Shown: positions 16,981 through 26,305 of the stretch, one piece after another
Numbering within the stretch: position 1 is the stretch's first letter
Layout of the letters: each line of letters starts with the position of its first letter
Source of the DNA: Bhargavaea cecembensis DSE10
Lineage (GTDB): Bacteria; Bacillota; Bacilli; Bacillales_A; Planococcaceae
NCBI RefSeq assembly: GCF_000348905.1
Contig: NZ_AOFT01000002.1
Coordinates: forward strand, 124,001-188,000
Length of the DNA: 64,000 bases
Direction: 5' to 3'
Position numbers and translations under genes: made by a program
The notes under the pieces: model-generated
Database searches by the model: none
What the model saw: the letters and a program-made list of their open reading frames with translations, nothing else
Told to the model about the DNA's origin: nothing

Positions 16981-17889
16981 ATGTTAAGTCTACCAAAAAA
17001 AGTTGAGATTATCGAGGTGGGGCCAAGGGATGGCCTGCAGAACGAAAAGAACCGGGTCCCGACGGAGGTGAAGCTCCGGTTCATCCGCGCCCTGCAGGAT
17101 GCCGGGGTCAGTGAAATGGAGCTTACCTCATTCGTATCGCCGAAATGGGTGCCGCAGATGGGGGATGCGGCAGACATCATGGCCGGTGCAAAGCGGACGG
17201 GCAGACCATTCGTACTTGCGCCAAACGAGCGGGGAATCGCCGATGCGAGAGCCGCAGGGGCGGAAAATATCGCCGTGTTTGTCGGCGTAACGGATGCATT
17301 TAATAAGAAAAACATCAACAGGACAACCGAAGAAAGCATGAAGCAGCTGGCTCCGCAGATCCGGAAATTGAAGGAGGACGGACTTTTCGTACGCGCGTGC
17401 ATCTCGACCGCATTCCACTGCCCGTTTGAAGGTCCGGTAGACACGGAACGCACGGTCAGCCTTTGCAGACGGTTCGCCGAACTTGGCGCAGATGAGCTGA
17501 GCGTGGCTGATACGATCGGGATGGCGACACCTGAAGAGAGCTACCGGCTGTTCAGCCGGCTGAAGGAAGAACTGCCGGACATCCTGCTGACGGCACACTT
17601 CCATGACACACGTAAAATGGCACTTGCCAATATATTTGCGGCACTCCAGGCCGGCGTCAGCCGGTTCGACACATCGGCCGGCGGACTCGGCGGCTGTCCG
17701 TTTGCACCGGGCGCTACCGGAAACGTAGCAACCGAGGACGTGGTCAATATGCTTGAGCGGATGGGTATCGAAACCGGTATTTCGGTTGACGGCATTTGCC
17801 GCGCGGTCGATGAAGTGGTTTCCCACGTTTCGCGCCCGATTGCCACGGGGATGTATACACTGTATAAGAACGGACAACGTATAGGATAA
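16981..17889 (+). CDS. mvaB: Hydroxymethylglutaryl-CoA lyase
   Basis: A 302-residue TIM-barrel HMG-CoA lyase that cleaves HMG-CoA to acetoacetate and acetyl-CoA, the last step of leucine degradation. Motifs include VEIIEVGPRDGLQNE at the N-terminus, the metal histidines in AHFHDTRKMA, and the catalytic cysteine in GGLGGCPFAPGATGNVATE. AAGGAGGGGG lies seven bases before ATG 16981. It is followed after 30 bases by yqkD and diverges from a thiolase. No other leucine-degradation genes are in the window. Confidence 0.94.
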   Translation: MLSLPKKVEIIEVGPRDGLQNEKNRVPTEVKLRFIRALQDAGVSEMELTSFVSPKWVPQMGDAADIMAGAKRTGRPFVLAPNERGIADARAAGAENIAVFVGVTDAFNKKNINRTTEESMKQLAPQIRKLKEDGLFVRACISTAFHCPFEGPVDTERTVSLCRRFAELGADELSVADTIGMATPEESYRLFSRLKEELPDILLTAHFHDTRKMALANIFAALQAGVSRFDTSAGGLGGCPFAPGATGNVATEDVVNMLERMGIETGISVDGICRAVDEVVSHVSRPIATGMYTLYKNGQRIG

Positions 17890-17919
17890 GAACTAATCAA
17901 ACGGAAAGGAGGCCATGAA

Positions 17920-18885
17920 ATGGGAAATCGCACGAAGCGTTGGCTGACGGCCACCGGCATCGTGACGGGTATCTCTGCTGCTGTCGGATCGGCCATCGGC
18001 CTCCTTGCAACAAACCGCCTGATGTACATGAAAAAGAAAGAGGACGATGTGATCCTGCAAAGGGAAATTTCCGCGAAGCGCTTTGATGAAGGCTGGTATA
18101 ACGCCGTCAGCAAAACAGAACGCTGGGTCGACTCGCCCAACGGATACCGGCTCAAGGCCGTGCTTCTTGAGCCCCTGGTTACGAGCCATTACGTCGTCAT
18201 CTCCCATGGCGTCACGGAAAACAAGATCAATTCGGTCAAGTATGCCCGGATGTTTGAGCGGCTCGGATTTAATTCCGTTATCTACGACCACCGCCGGCAT
18301 GGGGATTCTGAAGGACGGACGACCAGCTTCGGCCATTATGAAAAAACGGATCTCGGCGCAGTCATCGATGAACTCCGGAACTATGCCGGCGAAAATGCCA
18401 TCATCGGCGTGCATGGGGAATCCATGGGGGCTGCGACATCCCTACTGTATGCAGGAAGTGTCGGAGACGAGGCCGACTTTTACATAGCCGACTGCCCGTT
18501 CTCGGATTTCACCGAGCAGGTCCTCCATATCCTTAGACGTTCCACACCGCTCCGGACAGGTTTCGCCATCAGGCTGGCCAATATGTTCCTAAAGGTGAGG
18601 GACGGCTATACGCTCGACCTCGTCTCCCCGAGGCAATCGGTCGCCAACATCCGGAGGCCGGTTCTCTTCATCCACAGCCTGGAAGACGACTTTATACTGC
18701 CGGAGATGACCAAAGAGCTCTATGAGCTGAAGCCGGAGCCGAAATCGATCCGGCTGTTCGAGAAGGGCACCCATGCCCAGTCCTATAACGAAAACACCGA
18801 GGAATACGAACAGACGGTAAGGTCGTTCCTTGAAGAATACGGCTTGCTTCCCGGCGGTGCCGACAACCGGTCGGGAATCGCCTGA
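17920..18885 (+). CDS. yqkD: Alpha/beta hydrolase with N-terminal membrane anchor (YqkD-like)
   Basis: A 321-residue serine hydrolase. A hydrophobic N-terminal segment (about 9-31) after KRW is probably an uncleaved membrane anchor. The nucleophile elbow is GESMG with S168; acid and base are likely in SLEDDFILPE and the GTHAQ segment. SHGVTENK forms the oxyanion-hole region. Substrate unknown; relatives are called YqkD in B. subtilis, where the gene lies next to yqkE. It is probably cotranscribed with mvaB. Confidence 0.87.
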   Translation: MGNRTKRWLTATGIVTGISAAVGSAIGLLATNRLMYMKKKEDDVILQREISAKRFDEGWYNAVSKTERWVDSPNGYRLKAVLLEPLVTSHYVVISHGVTENKINSVKYARMFERLGFNSVIYDHRRHGDSEGRTTSFGHYEKTDLGAVIDELRNYAGENAIIGVHGESMGAATSLLYAGSVGDEADFYIADCPFSDFTEQVLHILRRSTPLRTGFAIRLANMFLKVRDGYTLDLVSPRQSVANIRRPVLFIHSLEDDFILPEMTKELYELKPEPKSIRLFEKGTHAQSYNENTEEYEQTVRSFLEEYGLLPGGADNRSGIA

Positions 18886-18963
18886 TCAATGATTGATGGG
18901 ACGGGTAACGGATTGTGTACATTCGCGAAAATTTAACGATCGTCCATCGGAGCATATCAAAAA

Positions 18964-19010
18964 GAGGCATCATGGAAAGTCAGTGCCACCTGACTATCCA
19001 TGACGCCTCC
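18964..19010. terminator. Imperfect hairpin after yqkD
   Basis: Arms GAGGCATCATGGA...GTCAG (18964-18983) and CTGAC...TCCATGACGCCTC (18990-19009), with small mismatches, followed by CTTTT on the plus strand. It likely ends the mvaB-yqkD transcript. Confidence 0.65.
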
Positions 19011-19032
19011 TTTTGTGTATCCGCGGGAAACC

Positions 19033-19064
19033 AAAAATAAAACGCCCTTCCGCGGGGAAGGACG
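19033..19064 (-). terminator. Terminator of yneF
   Basis: Stem CGCCCTTCC (19043-19051) with GGAAGGACG (19056-19064) and an A-rich run at 19033-19042 that gives a U tract on the minus strand. Confidence 0.7.
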
Positions 19065-19069
19065 CTGTC

Positions 19070-19291
19070 TTATTTGTCGTTCATTTTGTTCATCTGTGCC
19101 AGCATCTGATTGATTTTCTTCTGGGAAGGTTTCATTCCCATCTGCATCATCAGCATACGCAGCATCTGTTCGTTGATCGGCGGGTTCTCTTTCAGGTAAT
19201 TCATCATATATCTGCGTGCGATGAAAAAGCCGAGAGCCACCCCGGCGAGCAACGCGACGATGAGCAGAATGATCCACCAAACGGTCGCCAT
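19070..19291 (-). CDS. yneF: UPF0154 membrane protein (YneF-like)
   Basis: A 73-residue UPF0154 protein. One membrane span (about 4-24) is followed by the conserved [18 protein letters not shown] and a Met/Gln-rich helix ([16 protein letters not shown]). Function is unknown. It sits beside sirA and tkt as in B. subtilis. Confidence 0.93.
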   Translation of the reverse strand: MATVWWIILLIVALLAGVALGFFIARRYMMNYLKENPPINEQMLRMLMMQMGMKPSQKKINQMLAQMNKMNDK

Positions 19292-19360
19292 TGTGGTTCC
19301 TCCTTCGTGCCATCAGTTTCACGGAATGTGCACCAAGGAGAAGTATACAACATTCCGAAG

Positions 19361-19816
19361 TCAGATACTACTATTTCCGCATAATTGGCGGCTTGTCCCG
19401 ACACCGTTTTCCCAGAATCTCACCGGCTTCAGCCAGCCGCATTCCCCGCTTCCCCCGCGGACCGCAAAGTAGCCCCCGCTGATTCCGGACAGTCCGGCAA
19501 ACAGGTCCAGATCAAGCATCCTCGTGCCTTCGCACCGGGCAGTGATGCTGTATTCGCCGAACCCGATCCGGATCGTGCCCTTCACAGGGTGGTGGAGACG
19601 GAGCAGGCCCCCCTCCCGCCCCACTTCCGGAAACCGCCTGTCCATTCTGCGCTTCAGCTGGAACATCAGCCGATCGGGATCGACTTCATGACAGAGATAC
19701 CGGACTTCCGGGCTTTCCTCCCCCTCCATAGCCAGCAGTTCTTCCAGCATCCGCTCCCGTCCCAGAATAAACGGCTGGTGGTCGTTTTTCACTTCGTATA
19801 TGATGTATTCGCGCAT
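19361..19816 (-). CDS. sirA: Sporulation inhibitor of replication SirA (YneE-like), divergent
   Basis: A 151-residue protein in the sirA position between tkt and yneF. SirA binds DnaA domain I to stop new replication rounds when sporulation begins. Two recognisable features are the opening REYIIYEVKNDHQPFILGRE (Tyr-rich start, then FGRE-like) and the late CGWLKPVRF, which corresponds to the YGWLNPVKE end of B. subtilis SirA. Overall similarity is low and the C-terminus extends about 15 residues further. ATG 19816 is preferred; an ATG three codons upstream is possible. Confidence 0.72.
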   Translation of the reverse strand: MREYIIYEVKNDHQPFILGRERMLEELLAMEGEESPEVRYLCHEVDPDRLMFQLKRRMDRRFPEVGREGGLLRLHHPVKGTIRIGFGEYSITARCEGTRMLDLDLFAGLSGISGGYFAVRGGSGECGWLKPVRFWENGVGTSRQLCGNSSI

Positions 19817-19941
19817 GACTGCCACCCCTTTTTCAACATCATATCCCGTTATGTGAAAAAAAGATGTCAGAGTGCGGAGAAGAACCCCTCTAGTTTTGTC
19901 GAATTATCCGGAGGCGGGCGGGAGCCCGTCTCGATGGAAAT

Positions 19942-19976
19942 GAAAAAGGAAGGCCCCCAAACGGGCACCTTCCTTT
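19942..19976 (-). terminator. Terminator of tkt
   Basis: Stem built from AAGGAAGG (19947-19954) and CCTTCCTT (19968-19975) with inner CCC/GGG pairing, followed by an A run that gives U residues on the minus strand. Confidence 0.75.
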
Positions 19977-19983
19977 TCCTTGA

Positions 19984-21981
19984 TCAGAGTTGTTTAAAGC
20001 GGGCTGCCACATTTTCAGCAGTGAAGCCGTATTCTTTCACGACTGTACCGCCCGGCGCGCTTGCACCGAATGTATCGATGGCGAGCACATCACCTTCGAA
20101 ACCGGTGTACTTGTGCCAGCCGAGGGAAGCGCCCATCTCGATCGCGAGACGCTTGGTCACGGACTTCGGAAGGACTTCTTCTTTGTAGGCGGCATCCTGT
20201 TCCTCGAAGCGGTCCCATGACGGCATCGAGACAACACGGACACGGACGCCTTCCTCAAGAAGCTGCTTTTGTGCTTCGATTGCGAGGCTGACTTCCGAAC
20301 CGGTTGCAAGAAGGATTCCGTCCGGGTTTCCTCCATCCGCCTCGGAGACGATATAGGCTCCCTTTTCGACGCCTTCCATCGCCCGTTCCGCGGAATGTTC
20401 GAGGATCCGCAGGTTCTGGCGGGAAAGCACAAGGACCGTCGGCTTGTTTTCCGAGGAAACTGCCAGCTTCCAGGCAGCGGCCGTCTCGTTTCCGTCCGCA
20501 GGGCGGATGACCGAGAGGCCCGGCATTGCGCGGAGGGAAGCCAGATGCTCGACCGGCTCGTGGGTTGGGCCGTCTTCACCGACAGCAATGCTGTCATGCG
20601 TAAACACATAGGTGACCGGTACACCCATCAGTGCCGACAGGCGAATTGCAGGACGCACATAATCACTGAAGACGAAGAACGTGCCGCCGAATACCCGGAG
20701 TCCCCCGTGCAGTGCCATCCCGTTGAGCGCGGCCCCCATCGCAAATTCACGGACGCCGAACCAGATGTTGCGGCCGCCATAGTTGTCCGGCAGGAAGTCA
20801 CCCGCCCCCTTGATTGTCGTCTTGTTCGAACCTGCAAGGTCGGCACTTCCGCCGAACAGGGAAGGAACCGATTCCGCCAGGGCGTTGATCATATCGCCGG
20901 ACGCACTGCGTGTCGCAACGGACTTTCCGGTTTCATAGGCCGGCAGGTTTTCTGCATAGCCTTCGGGAAGTTTGCCTTCAAGCGCAGCCTTCAGCCGGGC
21001 CGCTTCTTCGGGGTAAGCTTCCTCATATGCCGCAAAACGTTCGTTCCACTGTTTCTCGGCCTGCTCGCCGTTTTCTTCCGCTGCCTTGCGGAACGTATCG
21101 TACACTTCTTCCGGTACGTGGAAATCTTCCTCGAACGTCCAGTTGTAGTACTCCTTGACGAGTTTCATCTCATCTTCGCCCAGCGGAGCGCCGTGAACGT
21201 CCGCTTTGCCCGATTTGTTCGGCGAACCGTAGCCGATGATCGTCTTCACCTCGATGAGGGTCGGACCGCCCGCGTTCCCTTTTGCCTCTTCGATGGCACG
21301 GGATACGGCATCGATGTCATTTCCGTCATCAACACGGAGATAGTTCCAGCCGTAAGACTCAAAGCGTTTCCGGACGTCTTCCGAGAAGCTCATGTCGAGT
21401 TCCCCGTCCAGGGAGATGTCATTGCTGTCATACAGGACGATCAGCTTGTCCAGCTTCAGATGGCCGGCAAGGGAGATGGCCTCGGAGGCAACCCCTTCCA
21501 TGAGGTCCCCGTCGCCGCACAGTGCATACGTGTAATGGTCGACAACCTCATGGCCGTCCTTGTTGTAAGTTGCAGCAAGATGGCGTTCTGCCATCGCCAT
21601 GCCTACCGCCATACCGATTCCCTGGCCGAGCGGCCCGGTGGTCGCTTCCACGCCGTCCGTATGGCCGTATTCCGGGTGGCCCGGTGTCTTGGAACCCCAC
21701 TGGCGGAAGTTCTTGATCTCGTCCATCGGCAGATCGTAGCCGCCAAGGTGGAGGAGGGAGTAAAGGAGCATCGACCCGTGCCCTGCGGAGAGGACAAAAC
21801 GGTCCCTGTTGAACCACTGGGGGTTCGATGGATTATGCTTCATGTGTTTTGTCCAGAGGGTGTAAGCCATCGGAGCGGCGCCCATCGGGAGGCCCGGGTG
21901 GCCGGAGTTGGCTTTCTCGATCGCGTCGATGGACAGAGTCCGGATCGTGGTGATTGCAAGTGCATCGGCATGATTCGCCAT
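19984..21981 (-). CDS. tkt: Transketolase
   Basis: A 665-residue thiamine-diphosphate enzyme of the non-oxidative pentose phosphate pathway. The TPP motif [19 protein letters not shown], the N-terminal [20 protein letters not shown] and the pyrimidine-domain [18 protein letters not shown] are intact. The start at 21981 gives the family N-terminus [10 protein letters not shown]; an eight-codon longer start exists. It sits between ynzC and sirA as in B. subtilis. Confidence 0.97.
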   Translation of the reverse strand: MANHADALAITTIRTLSIDAIEKANSGHPGLPMGAAPMAYTLWTKHMKHNPSNPQWFNRDRFVLSAGHGSMLLYSLLHLGGYDLPMDEIKNFRQWGSKTPGHPEYGHTDGVEATTGPLGQGIGMAVGMAMAERHLAATYNKDGHEVVDHYTYALCGDGDLMEGVASEAISLAGHLKLDKLIVLYDSNDISLDGELDMSFSEDVRKRFESYGWNYLRVDDGNDIDAVSRAIEEAKGNAGGPTLIEVKTIIGYGSPNKSGKADVHGAPLGEDEMKLVKEYYNWTFEEDFHVPEEVYDTFRKAAEENGEQAEKQWNERFAAYEEAYPEEAARLKAALEGKLPEGYAENLPAYETGKSVATRSASGDMINALAESVPSLFGGSADLAGSNKTTIKGAGDFLPDNYGGRNIWFGVREFAMGAALNGMALHGGLRVFGGTFFVFSDYVRPAIRLSALMGVPVTYVFTHDSIAVGEDGPTHEPVEHLASLRAMPGLSVIRPADGNETAAAWKLAVSSENKPTVLVLSRQNLRILEHSAERAMEGVEKGAYIVSEADGGNPDGILLATGSEVSLAIEAQKQLLEEGVRVRVVSMPSWDRFEEQDAAYKEEVLPKSVTKRLAIEMGASLGWHKYTGFEGDVLAIDTFGASAPGGTVVKEYGFTAENVAARFKQL

Positions 21982-22075
21982 CTTTCGACATCCTTTCACG
22001 AACAAATAGTTGAACCTTTTTAAGTGTAGACGAGCCCGGCATTCTTTACAACCGGATTCCGTCCGCCCCGTGGGC

Positions 22076-22309
22076 TCAGTTCGGGAATTTGTTGGATTTG
22101 AGCCTCTTTACCTTGTCCGGGGTGATGTCATTCCCCTCCGGATCGATGACTGTGACGTTTTCAATCGTCTTCTTCATATTCGAACGGAAGACATCCAGGT
22201 ATTCCTTGCGGAGCGAGGTTTGCTCTTTCGCTTCTTCCATCGTCAGTCCGATTGTCTTCTTCTTTTTCGCCAATTCATTGATGCGGGCGAGCTTTTCGGG
22301 TGAAAGCAT
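22076..22309 (-). CDS. ynzC: DUF896 protein (YnzC-like)
   Basis: A 77-residue DUF896 protein, the same length as B. subtilis YnzC. It consists of a helical hairpin ([18 protein letters not shown], then [17 protein letters not shown]) and a tail with [15 protein letters not shown]. The function is unclear; in B. subtilis it is SOS-linked through the yneA-yneB-ynzC operon. ATG 22309 with GGGGAG upstream is chosen over a longer frame. Confidence 0.93.
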   Translation of the reverse strand: MLSPEKLARINELAKKKKTIGLTMEEAKEQTSLRKEYLDVFRSNMKKTIENVTVIDPEGNDITPDKVKRLKSNKFPN

Positions 22310-22342
22310 GAAATCTCCCCTTTCCATTTCTCCTAAAGATAA

Positions 22343-23336
<994 letters not shown>

Positions 23337-23360
23337 GTCGGGTCCCTCCTCAAATTAATT

Positions 23361-23374
23361 CGAATGTCTGTTCG
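23361..23374. promoter_or_regulatory. SOS box 1 (yneA side)
   Basis: CGAATGTCTGTTCG matches the Bacillus LexA operator CGAACNNNNGTTCG at all but one fixed position. Confidence 0.75.
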
Positions 23375-23395
23375 CATATTATCTTCATCGTAATG

Positions 23396-23409
23396 CGAAC
23401 AAATGTTTT
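23396..23409. promoter_or_regulatory. SOS box 2
   Basis: CGAACAAATGTTTT: left half perfect, right half one mismatch to GTTYG. It lies midway between yneA and lexA. Confidence 0.65.
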
Positions 23410-23425
23410 TGTCAAGCCGTTTTCT

Positions 23426-23439
23426 CGAACCTATGTTTG
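23426..23439. promoter_or_regulatory. SOS box 3 (lexA side)
   Basis: CGAACCTATGTTTG fully matches CGAACNNNNGTTYG and overlaps the -35 element of the lexA promoter, so LexA binding should block polymerase. Confidence 0.85.
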
Positions 23440-23465
23440 CATTTCATTGAGACGGCTGATATACT
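23437..23465 (+). promoter_or_regulatory. Sigma-A promoter of lexA
   Basis: TTGCAT (23437-23442) and TATACT (23460-23465) with a 17-base spacer, 40 bases before the lexA start. Confidence 0.65.
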
Positions 23466-23505
23466 TGTACCAATCAGATAACGTGAAAAGAAGAGGTGAA
23501 TCCGT

Positions 23506-24123
23506 TTGAAGAAAATGTCGAAGAGGCAGGAAGCGATCCTGACATTCATCAAGGAAGAGGTCAGGACAAAAGGCTATCCGCCATCCGTCCGTGAAATCGG
23601 TGAAGCAGTTGGGCTCGCTTCCAGCTCGACGGTCCACGGCCACCTGGCTCGGCTGGAGAACAAAGGGCTCATCCGCCGCGACCCGACCAAGCCGCGCGCC
23701 ATTGAGATCCTGGAGGCTGGCGACACGATTCCGAAAGCAAGTGTTGTCCAGGTGCCGGTCGTCGGCAAGGTCACTGCCGGTCAGCCGATCACGGCTGTCG
23801 AGAACATCGAAGAGTACTTCCCTCTTCCCGACCAGTACGGCAGCTCGGATGACCAGCTCTTCATGCTGGAGATCATGGGAGAATCCATGATCGAAGCCGG
23901 CATCCTGAACGGCGACTATGTCGTCGTCCGCCAGCAGAGCACCGCCAATAATGGTGAAATCGTTGTCGCGATGACAGAGGACGACGAAGCGACCGTGAAG
24001 CGCTTCTTTAAGGAAGCCGGACATTTCCGCCTCCAGCCGGAGAACGCCTCGATGGACCCGATCATTGTCGAACAGGTGTCCATCCTCGGAAAAGTCGTTG
24101 GTGTCTACCGCCACATCCAGTGA
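23506..24123 (+). CDS. lexA: LexA repressor
   Basis: A 205-residue SOS repressor. The winged-helix N-terminus contains [20 protein letters not shown]. Self-cleavage occurs at A91-G92 (KVTAGQP) through the Ser-Lys dyad S127 (GESMIEAG) and K165 (ATVKRFF). The start is a TTG with AGAGGTG eight bases upstream, giving MKKMSKRQ, which aligns with the MTKLSKRQ start of B. subtilis LexA. It is divergent from yneA and autoregulated through the SOS boxes between them. Confidence 0.97.
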   Translation: MKKMSKRQEAILTFIKEEVRTKGYPPSVREIGEAVGLASSSTVHGHLARLENKGLIRRDPTKPRAIEILEAGDTIPKASVVQVPVVGKVTAGQPITAVENIEEYFPLPDQYGSSDDQLFMLEIMGESMIEAGILNGDYVVVRQQSTANNGEIVVAMTEDDEATVKRFFKEAGHFRLQPENASMDPIIVEQVSILGKVVGVYRHIQ

Positions 24124-24139
24124 AATTCGCATACACACA

Positions 24140-24174
24140 CAGCCGACAGCGTCTCATCGCTGCCGGCTGTTTTT
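24140..24174 (+). terminator. Terminator of lexA
   Basis: Stem CAGCCGACAGCG (24140-24151) with CGCTGCCGGCTG (24158-24169), one internal mismatch, followed by TTTTT. Confidence 0.85.
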
Positions 24175-24199
24175 GATTCCCGGAAAGAAGCTTTTCTTT

Positions 24200-24227
24200 T
24201 TGAACCCGCAGACCGTTCCGATATAGT
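24200..24227 (+). promoter_or_regulatory. Sigma-A promoter of the yhfK-like gene
   Basis: TTGAAC (24200-24205) and TATAGT (24222-24227), spacer 16 bases, 32 bases before the start codon. Confidence 0.6.
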
Positions 24228-24259
24228 GGAATCATCAGCGGGAAAGGAGAGATGGACGA

Positions 24260-24904
24260 ATGAACGTACTGGTTATCGGAGCAAACGGCAAGATCGGGAA
24301 GCAGCTGGTGAAACTTCTGAGCGAGAGCGGGGAGCATACACCGACCGCCATGATCCGCGACGAAAAGCAGAAGCCCGACTTTGAAGAAATGGGGGCCAAA
24401 ACTGCAGTCGCCGATCTGGAAGACCGGACAGAAGCACTTGCTGCGGCAATGGACGGAATGGATGCAGTTGTCTTCACGGCCGGCAGCGGCGGCCATACCG
24501 GCCCGGACAAGACCCTTCTCATCGACCTCGACGGTGCTGCGAAGGCAGTCGAGGCCGCCAGCCAAAAGGGCATCAGTCGATTCCTGATGGTCAGCGCAAT
24601 CGGAGCGGATGACCGCGGTCGCTGGTCGGATCAGATCAGGCCCTACTTCGTGGCCAAGCACCATGCCGACAATATCCTACGTGAAAGCGGACTGGATTAT
24701 ACCATCGTCCGGCCGGGCCTGCTGCTGGATGAGGCGGGTACGGGCCGCATCTCAGCCGCAGAACACCTGGAGCCGGGCGGTGTGCCGCGGGAAGATGTTG
24801 CGCGTGTCCTGTTCGAATCACTGCGCACGGAAAACACCCGCAACCGTTCCTTTGATGTCGTATCCGGAGAGACCCCGGTAAGTGACGCACTGGAAAAGTT
24901 ATAA
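24260..24904 (+). CDS. NAD(P)-binding oxidoreductase, atypical SDR (YhfK-like)
   Basis: A 214-residue Rossmann-fold protein of the NAD(P)H-binding/NmrA-like group. It opens with MNVLVIGANGKIGKQLV, whose GxNGxxG loop binds the dinucleotide, and has VVFTAGSGG and YTIVRPGLLLDE as further family markers. It resembles YhfK of B. subtilis, whose substrate is unknown. It stands alone between its own promoter and a terminator shared with glnA; in B. subtilis yhfK is not next to lexA. Confidence 0.83.
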   Translation: MNVLVIGANGKIGKQLVKLLSESGEHTPTAMIRDEKQKPDFEEMGAKTAVADLEDRTEALAAAMDGMDAVVFTAGSGGHTGPDKTLLIDLDGAAKAVEAASQKGISRFLMVSAIGADDRGRWSDQIRPYFVAKHHADNILRESGLDYTIVRPGLLLDEAGTGRISAAEHLEPGGVPREDVARVLFESLRTENTRNRSFDVVSGETPVSDALEKL

Positions 24905-24910
24905 ATGAAA

Positions 24911-24941
24911 AGGGAGCGCAGCATCGTTTGCTGCGCTCCCT
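24911..24941. terminator. Bidirectional terminator between the yhfK-like gene and glnA
   Basis: Perfect 13-bp stem AGGGAGCGCAGCA (24911-24923) with TGCTGCGCTCCCT (24929-24941), flanked by AAA on the left and TTC on the right. Confidence 0.8.
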
Positions 24942-24951
24942 TCGCTATGCA

Positions 24952-26286
24952 TCAGTACATTTTCATGTACTGCTCTCTTTCCCATGGGTGGACAGTTGTC
25001 CGGAACATGTTCCATTCCGCTTCTTTCGTGTCCACGAAGTTTTTGTAGATGTGGCTGCCGAGCGCACTCTGGATCACCTTGTCATCGGCAAGTGCGTCAA
25101 GCGCTTCTTTCAGGCTTGCCGGAAGATCCTCGATGCCCATGCTCCGGCGCTCACGGAGGCTCATTTCATAAATGTTCTGGTCGACGGACTCCGGCGGCTC
25201 CATGCCGCTGCGGACGCCTTCGAGTCCCGCTCCGAGCAGGACCGCCATCGCCATGTACGGATTGGCGGCCGGATCGACCGAACGCACCTCGATTCGTGTG
25301 CTCAGCCCCCGGGATGTCGGGATGCGGATCAGCGGGCTCCGGTTCGTCCCCGACCAGGCGACATAGACCGGTGCCTCATAGCCCGGCACCAGGCGTTTGT
25401 ACGAATTGACGGTCGGGTTGGCGATTGCCGTGAAGCCGTGTGCGTGCTGCAGCAGTCCGGCCATGAACTGGTAAGCGACACGGCTCAGGCCCTCCTCTCC
25501 GTCCGGGTCCTCAAACACATTTTCGCTTCCCTTGAACAGGGACATGTTGACGTGCATGCCCGATCCTGCCACTCCGAAAAGCGGCTTCGGCATGAAGGTG
25601 GCGTGGAGGCCATGTTTACGGGCGATTGTTTTGACGACAAGCTTGAATGTCTGGATGTTGTCGCACGCCCGGATGGCGTCCGCGTATTTGAAATCGATCT
25701 CATGCTGGCCAGGGGCGTTCTCATGGTGGGAAGCCTCGATTTCGAAGCCGAGCGCTTCCAGTTCGAGCACGATATCCCGGCGGCAATTTTCGCCAAGGTC
25801 GGTCGGCGCAAGGTCAAAGTAGCCGCCATAGTCGTTCAGCTCGAGGCTCGGTTCCCCGTTCATGTCGAGCTTGAAAAGGAAGAATTCCGGCTCCGGCCCG
25901 ATATTGAATTTGGTGAACCCGAGCTCTTCCATTTCCTTGAGCACGCGCTTCAGGTTGCTTCTCGGGTCCCCTTCAAACGGTGTCCCGTCCGCACGGTGGA
26001 CGTCACAGATCAGACGTGCCACTTTACCTGAACCTGTATCCCACTGGAAGACCGTCCAGGTGTCCGGGTCCGGCACCAGGTACATATCAGATTCCTCGAT
26101 CCGCACGAATCCTTCGATTGACGAACCGTCAAACATCATTTTGTTGTCCAGCGCCTTGTCAATTTGGGATACCGGGATCTCAACGTTCTTCACGGTCCCG
26201 AGTATATCCGTAAACTGCAGGCGGATAAAATTCACATTCTGCTTTTGTATGTCGTTCTTAATATCTTCCTTCGTAATTTTGGCCAC
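24952..26286 (-). CDS. glnA: Glutamine synthetase type I
   Basis: A 444-residue GSI-alpha enzyme, which makes glutamine from glutamate, ammonia and ATP. Characteristic segments are [10 protein letters not shown], the metal-binding [23 protein letters not shown]-type [13 protein letters not shown], and MHVNMSLF. In B. subtilis glnA is cotranscribed with its regulator glnR directly upstream. Here the space is only 19 bases and the upstream gene is ynbB, so glnR is missing from the locus. No GlnR/TnrA-type TGTNA-N7-TNACA site was seen before glnA or ynbB. Confidence 0.97.
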   Translation of the reverse strand: MAKITKEDIKNDIQKQNVNFIRLQFTDILGTVKNVEIPVSQIDKALDNKMMFDGSSIEGFVRIEESDMYLVPDPDTWTVFQWDTGSGKVARLICDVHRADGTPFEGDPRSNLKRVLKEMEELGFTKFNIGPEPEFFLFKLDMNGEPSLELNDYGGYFDLAPTDLGENCRRDIVLELEALGFEIEASHHENAPGQHEIDFKYADAIRACDNIQTFKLVVKTIARKHGLHATFMPKPLFGVAGSGMHVNMSLFKGSENVFEDPDGEEGLSRVAYQFMAGLLQHAHGFTAIANPTVNSYKRLVPGYEAPVYVAWSGTNRSPLIRIPTSRGLSTRIEVRSVDPAANPYMAMAVLLGAGLEGVRSGMEPPESVDQNIYEMSLRERRSMGIEDLPASLKEALDALADDKVIQSALGSHIYKNFVDTKEAEWNMFRTTVHPWEREQYMKMY

Positions 26287-26305
26287 GTTACCATCCTTTC
26301 AATTT

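Noticed and set aside
20269-22023. Long plus-strand open frame (584 codons) opposite tkt
   Set aside because: It is antisense to a fully conserved transketolase. Long antisense frames are expected in G+C-rich DNA, and the peptide shows no recognisable domain.
24928-26031. Long plus-strand open frame opposite glnA
   Set aside because: Antisense shadow of glutamine synthetase, with no ribosome site or family features.
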